Assembly: GCA_013334845.1 (NCBI GenBank)
Contig: JAAXWV010000008.1
Span: forward strand, 1 to 14,787
Reading direction: 5' to 3'
DNA length: 14,787 nucleotides
Origin: Candidatus Roizmanbacteria bacterium
Lineage (GTDB): Bacteria > Patescibacteriota > Microgenomatia > UBA1406 > GWC2-37-13
Positions 13,258 through 14,787 of this stretch are shown here, in pieces (position 1 is the stretch's first letter; every line of letters begins with the position of its first letter). Made by a program: the position numbers and the translations under genes. The notes under the pieces were generated by a model that was not told the origin of the DNA, ran no database searches, and saw only the letters and a list, made by a program, of their open reading frames with translations.

Positions 13258-13626
13258 TTACTGGCCTTGAGAGCGGCCCTGTTGTGACTGCTGAGACCCT
13301 TGACCTTGTAGAGAGGACTCGAGGAGTTTTTTTAACTGAGCAACTTCTTCTTTAAGCTTGTCCAGCTCCTCGCGCGATATTTGGGATGACTGCTGCTGTT
13401 GATCCTGCTGATCTGATGACTGTGATGATTGCGATGATTGCTTGTTTTGTTGTCCCTGCTGTTCTTCTTGATTTGAGGATTTGGATGAGAGAAGCCCCAT
13501 TTCTTTTGCCTTATCTACCGCTGTCAACGAAAGCTGCTCTATATTGAGTTTGCCGTTTATAACTACTCCCGACCCCATTATTTTTTCCAGTATTTGTCCA
13601 ATCTGCTGGGCAACTCCTTGATCCAT
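13258..13626 (-). CDS. Gln/Ser-rich low-complexity protein with a coiled coil
   Basis: A 122-residue protein of unknown function. Residues 1-48 look like a small helical domain (VAQQIGQILEKIMGSGVV, then LTAVDKAKEMGLL). Residues about 49-82 are almost only Gln, Ser, Asp, Glu and Lys. ISREELDKLKEEVAQLKKLLES follows as a short coiled coil with leucines at heptad positions, and the end is again Gln/Ser/Gly-rich. No signal peptide or membrane helix is seen. The frame is open further upstream, but that part overlaps the EamA gene. The ATG at 13626 is supported by TATTCT ending six bases before it. Translation is plausible because the N-terminal half is not low-complexity, but I know no family. Confidence 0.7.
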   Translation of the reverse strand: MDQGVAQQIGQILEKIMGSGVVINGKLNIEQLSLTAVDKAKEMGLLSSKSSNQEEQQGQQNKQSSQSSQSSDQQDQQQQSSQISREELDKLKEEVAQLKKLLESSLQGQGSQQSQQGRSQGQ

Positions 13627-13632
13627 ATTACT

Positions 13633-13638
13633 AGAATA
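13633..13638 (-). promoter_or_regulatory. -10 element of the Gln/Ser-rich protein gene
   Basis: TATTCT on the minus strand ends 6 nt before the ATG at 13626 (spacer AGTAAT). AGGAG lies further upstream, too far from the ATG to act as a ribosome site. Confidence 0.4.
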
Positions 13639-13699
13639 TCTCCTCAAGTTAAATAATCCATGGCAAGTCGGTAATAAGGAGAAAAGAAAAAGTGAAAAT

Positions 13700-14581
13700 C
13701 TATTTCCCTTCCGATAGATGAATTTTAGAAAGCCACAGAAGGCCACCGAGAATAAAGAACAACCCAATCAACTGGTGAGAGGACACTGTTTCTTTCAGAA
13801 ACACCAGTGACCCGATCAGAGACACCGCCACAGCCAGTGGGATGACCGACGATGCCTTTGAGATAGAGATCCGGGCAATGGCCTGATACCAAAGGAGGAG
13901 GTCTAGAAATCGAAATATCAATCCGAATGTAGTTACGATAATGAGCGTCTTGAGTGAAAATAACTGGAAAAGCGAAGTCGGGTTAATTGCCGCAGCAATT
14001 ACCAATAATAGGATCCCGCTGTACAGCATTCGTGCCAACGGCACCACATTCGTATCCGCTTTTTCTGCATAAACCCGTTTGGCAAAAAGATGTGAAAGCT
14101 GAGAGGCCAGCGGACTGGAGAGGATGAGAATATCTCCAATATTAAGCCCGGTTGCTCCCTTGTAGACGATGACTATAGCTCCAACCATCATTAATAGGAC
14201 AGCCAGTATCTGATGGATTCCCACAGCCTCATGAAGTATAAAGATCCCGATTGCCAGCGCATACAATGGCTCCATTTGAGTTAGTAACCCCGTATTGAGT
14301 CCACTGGTAAGCCGCGTCCCGAAAAAATAGCAGATACTGGCTACCGTAGTCAACATGGCCAGACCCATTAAATTCGGAAAGTAGGTTCTGGAATAGAGCT
14401 GGTGAATGGTCTTTTTTCTATACTGCCATACAAGAAGCGGGAGTGACCCGATAAGCGTAGCTGCGCCGGAAAAGACAAGTGGATCTATTGTGGCCACAAA
14501 ATAATGAGAAACAACCGGCAGGAGGCCGTAGGTAATCATATCCAGAATCGCGAAAACAAAACCAGTTGTCCGTTTACTCAT
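13700..14581 (-). CDS. EamA/DMT-superfamily transporter
   Basis: A 293-residue inner-membrane carrier of the drug/metabolite transporter superfamily, with about ten hydrophobic helices forming two EamA repeats. Typical elements are the first helix GFVFAILDMITYGLLPVVSHYF, GLNTGLLTQMEPLYALAIGIFILHEAV closing the first repeat, QILAVLLMMVGAIVIVYKG, and in the second repeat ASSVIPLAVAVSLIGSLVFLKETVSSHQLIGLFFILGGL, in which the E-x-x-x-x-x-Q-x-x-G pattern is characteristic. The substrate is not evident. I prefer the ATG at 14581; an in-frame GTG at 14617 would add 12 residues. A TATAAT at 14636-14641 probably drives it, with a leader of about 48 nt to the ATG. Its stop is 73 bp from the start of the Gln/Ser-rich gene. 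Confidence 0.92.
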   Translation of the reverse strand: MSKRTTGFVFAILDMITYGLLPVVSHYFVATIDPLVFSGAATLIGSLPLLVWQYRKKTIHQLYSRTYFPNLMGLAMLTTVASICYFFGTRLTSGLNTGLLTQMEPLYALAIGIFILHEAVGIHQILAVLLMMVGAIVIVYKGATGLNIGDILILSSPLASQLSHLFAKRVYAEKADTNVVPLARMLYSGILLLVIAAAINPTSLFQLFSLKTLIIVTTFGLIFRFLDLLLWYQAIARISISKASSVIPLAVAVSLIGSLVFLKETVSSHQLIGLFFILGGLLWLSKIHLSEGK

Positions 14582-14635
14582 AATTTCACATTGTTGGCAC
14601 TTCCCTGCGGCAAACACCGCAGATAAATCTCTTCT

Positions 14636-14641
14636 ATTATA
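14636..14641 (-). promoter_or_regulatory. Likely -10 of the EamA transporter gene
   Basis: A perfect TATAAT on the minus strand. It lies 54 bp before the ATG at 14581 and 18 bp before the alternative GTG at 14617, so it fits the start-proximal pattern of the window better if the GTG is used. No clear -35 is seen. Confidence 0.4.
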
Positions 14642-14682
14642 ACCGATGAATCATCTAATTGATTTAAAACGGTGCAACACGA

Positions 14683-14755
14683 GTTGCGTGGCATTAAGTG
14701 TTACCGAACAAAAAGTCTGGGAGGGGGGTTGCGTGATATAGAGGTGTTACCGAAC
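14683..14755 (+). repeat. Diverged direct repeat GTTGCGTG...GTGTTACCGAAC, two copies
   Basis: Two copies (14683-14709 and 14728-14755) of GTTGCGTG, a 7- or 8-bp variable part, then GTGTTACCGAAC. The outer blocks match exactly and the middles differ. The offset is 45-46 bp. No gene is convincing here. The blocks may be tandem protein-binding sites or the edge of an element that continues outside the window. Confidence 0.6.
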
Positions 14756-14787
14756 TGATAATTTTTTTCTGCCACAATTTACGATAA

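Noticed and set aside
13627..13767. Upstream extension of the Gln/Ser-rich protein with a hydrophobic stretch that could pass as a signal peptide
   Set aside because: It overlaps the EamA 3' end in another frame, and the ATG at 13626 has a -10-like element at the usual distance.
14646..14741. 31-codon plus-strand frame with TATTAT five bases upstream
   Set aside because: It is short, crosses the direct repeat, resembles nothing known and has a -10 slightly too close; not called as a gene.
1..14787. CRISPR arrays, tRNA, rRNA, riboswitches, insertion-sequence genes, strong rho-independent terminators
   Set aside because: None was seen on either strand by eye. Weak structures could be missed without a folding or covariance search.

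Overview
ORGANISM. The window reads as a compact, AT-leaning bacterial chromosome. It uses the standard bacterial code: TGA is a real stop, for example in the SDR/PurT ATGA overlap and at the end of the nitroreductase. Genes are small, often single-domain and closely packed, with gaps of 1-140 bp, frequent strand switches and no mobile-element genes. The gene set includes a DUF2079 membrane protein, a tethered cytochrome b5 domain, a DUF5648 surface protein, lone PurT, RsgA, a Cdd1-like protein and DUF4180. With the almost complete lack of Shine-Dalgarno sequences, this suggests a Patescibacteria/CPR-like bacterium. That assignment is inference; no rRNA or other phylogenetic marker is present.

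LAYOUT. (1) 1-3232, minus strand: ung, cytochrome b5 protein, SDR, purT and the start of a DUF2079 gene. SDR, purT and DUF2079 are translationally coupled by a 4-bp overlap and a 1-bp gap. (2) 3318-5873: a membrane-anchored DUF5648 protein (+), a HAD phosphatase (-) converging on it with a 28-bp overlap, and a nucleotide-sugar epimerase (+). (3) 5885-7423, minus: 4-TM protein, cupin, GNAT and DUF4180, most with their own -10 element in the short gap. (4) 7507-8292, plus: nitroreductase and a Cdd1-like helix-hairpin-helix protein. (5) 8315-9754, minus: a putative HExxH metalloprotease and an S51 peptidase. (6) 9883-11298, plus: a membrane acyltransferase whose frame runs 234 bp antisense into rsgA. 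(7) 11065-14581, minus: rsgA, two VOC proteins in tandem, a Gln/Ser-rich coiled-coil protein and an EamA/DMT exporter. (8) 14642-14787 has no convincing gene but carries a diverged direct repeat.

HOW IT WORKS TOGETHER. There is no single pathway here. The window mixes housekeeping (Ung, RsgA, PurT), sugar and envelope functions (epimerase, acyltransferase, DUF5648 protein, DUF2079) and small accessory enzymes. No CRISPR array, defence island, prophage, rRNA or tRNA was seen.

MAIN OBSERVATION. Before about a dozen starts a -10 hexamer, often the extended form TGnTATAAT, ends only 6-10 nt upstream of the start codon, so transcription should begin at or within about 4 nt of it. This predicts that leaderless mRNA is the usual mode of expression here. 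A second point is the acyltransferase 3' end: a period-5 AAAGC repeat precedes the tail, and both alternative frames stop just before rsgA, which points to a frameshift.
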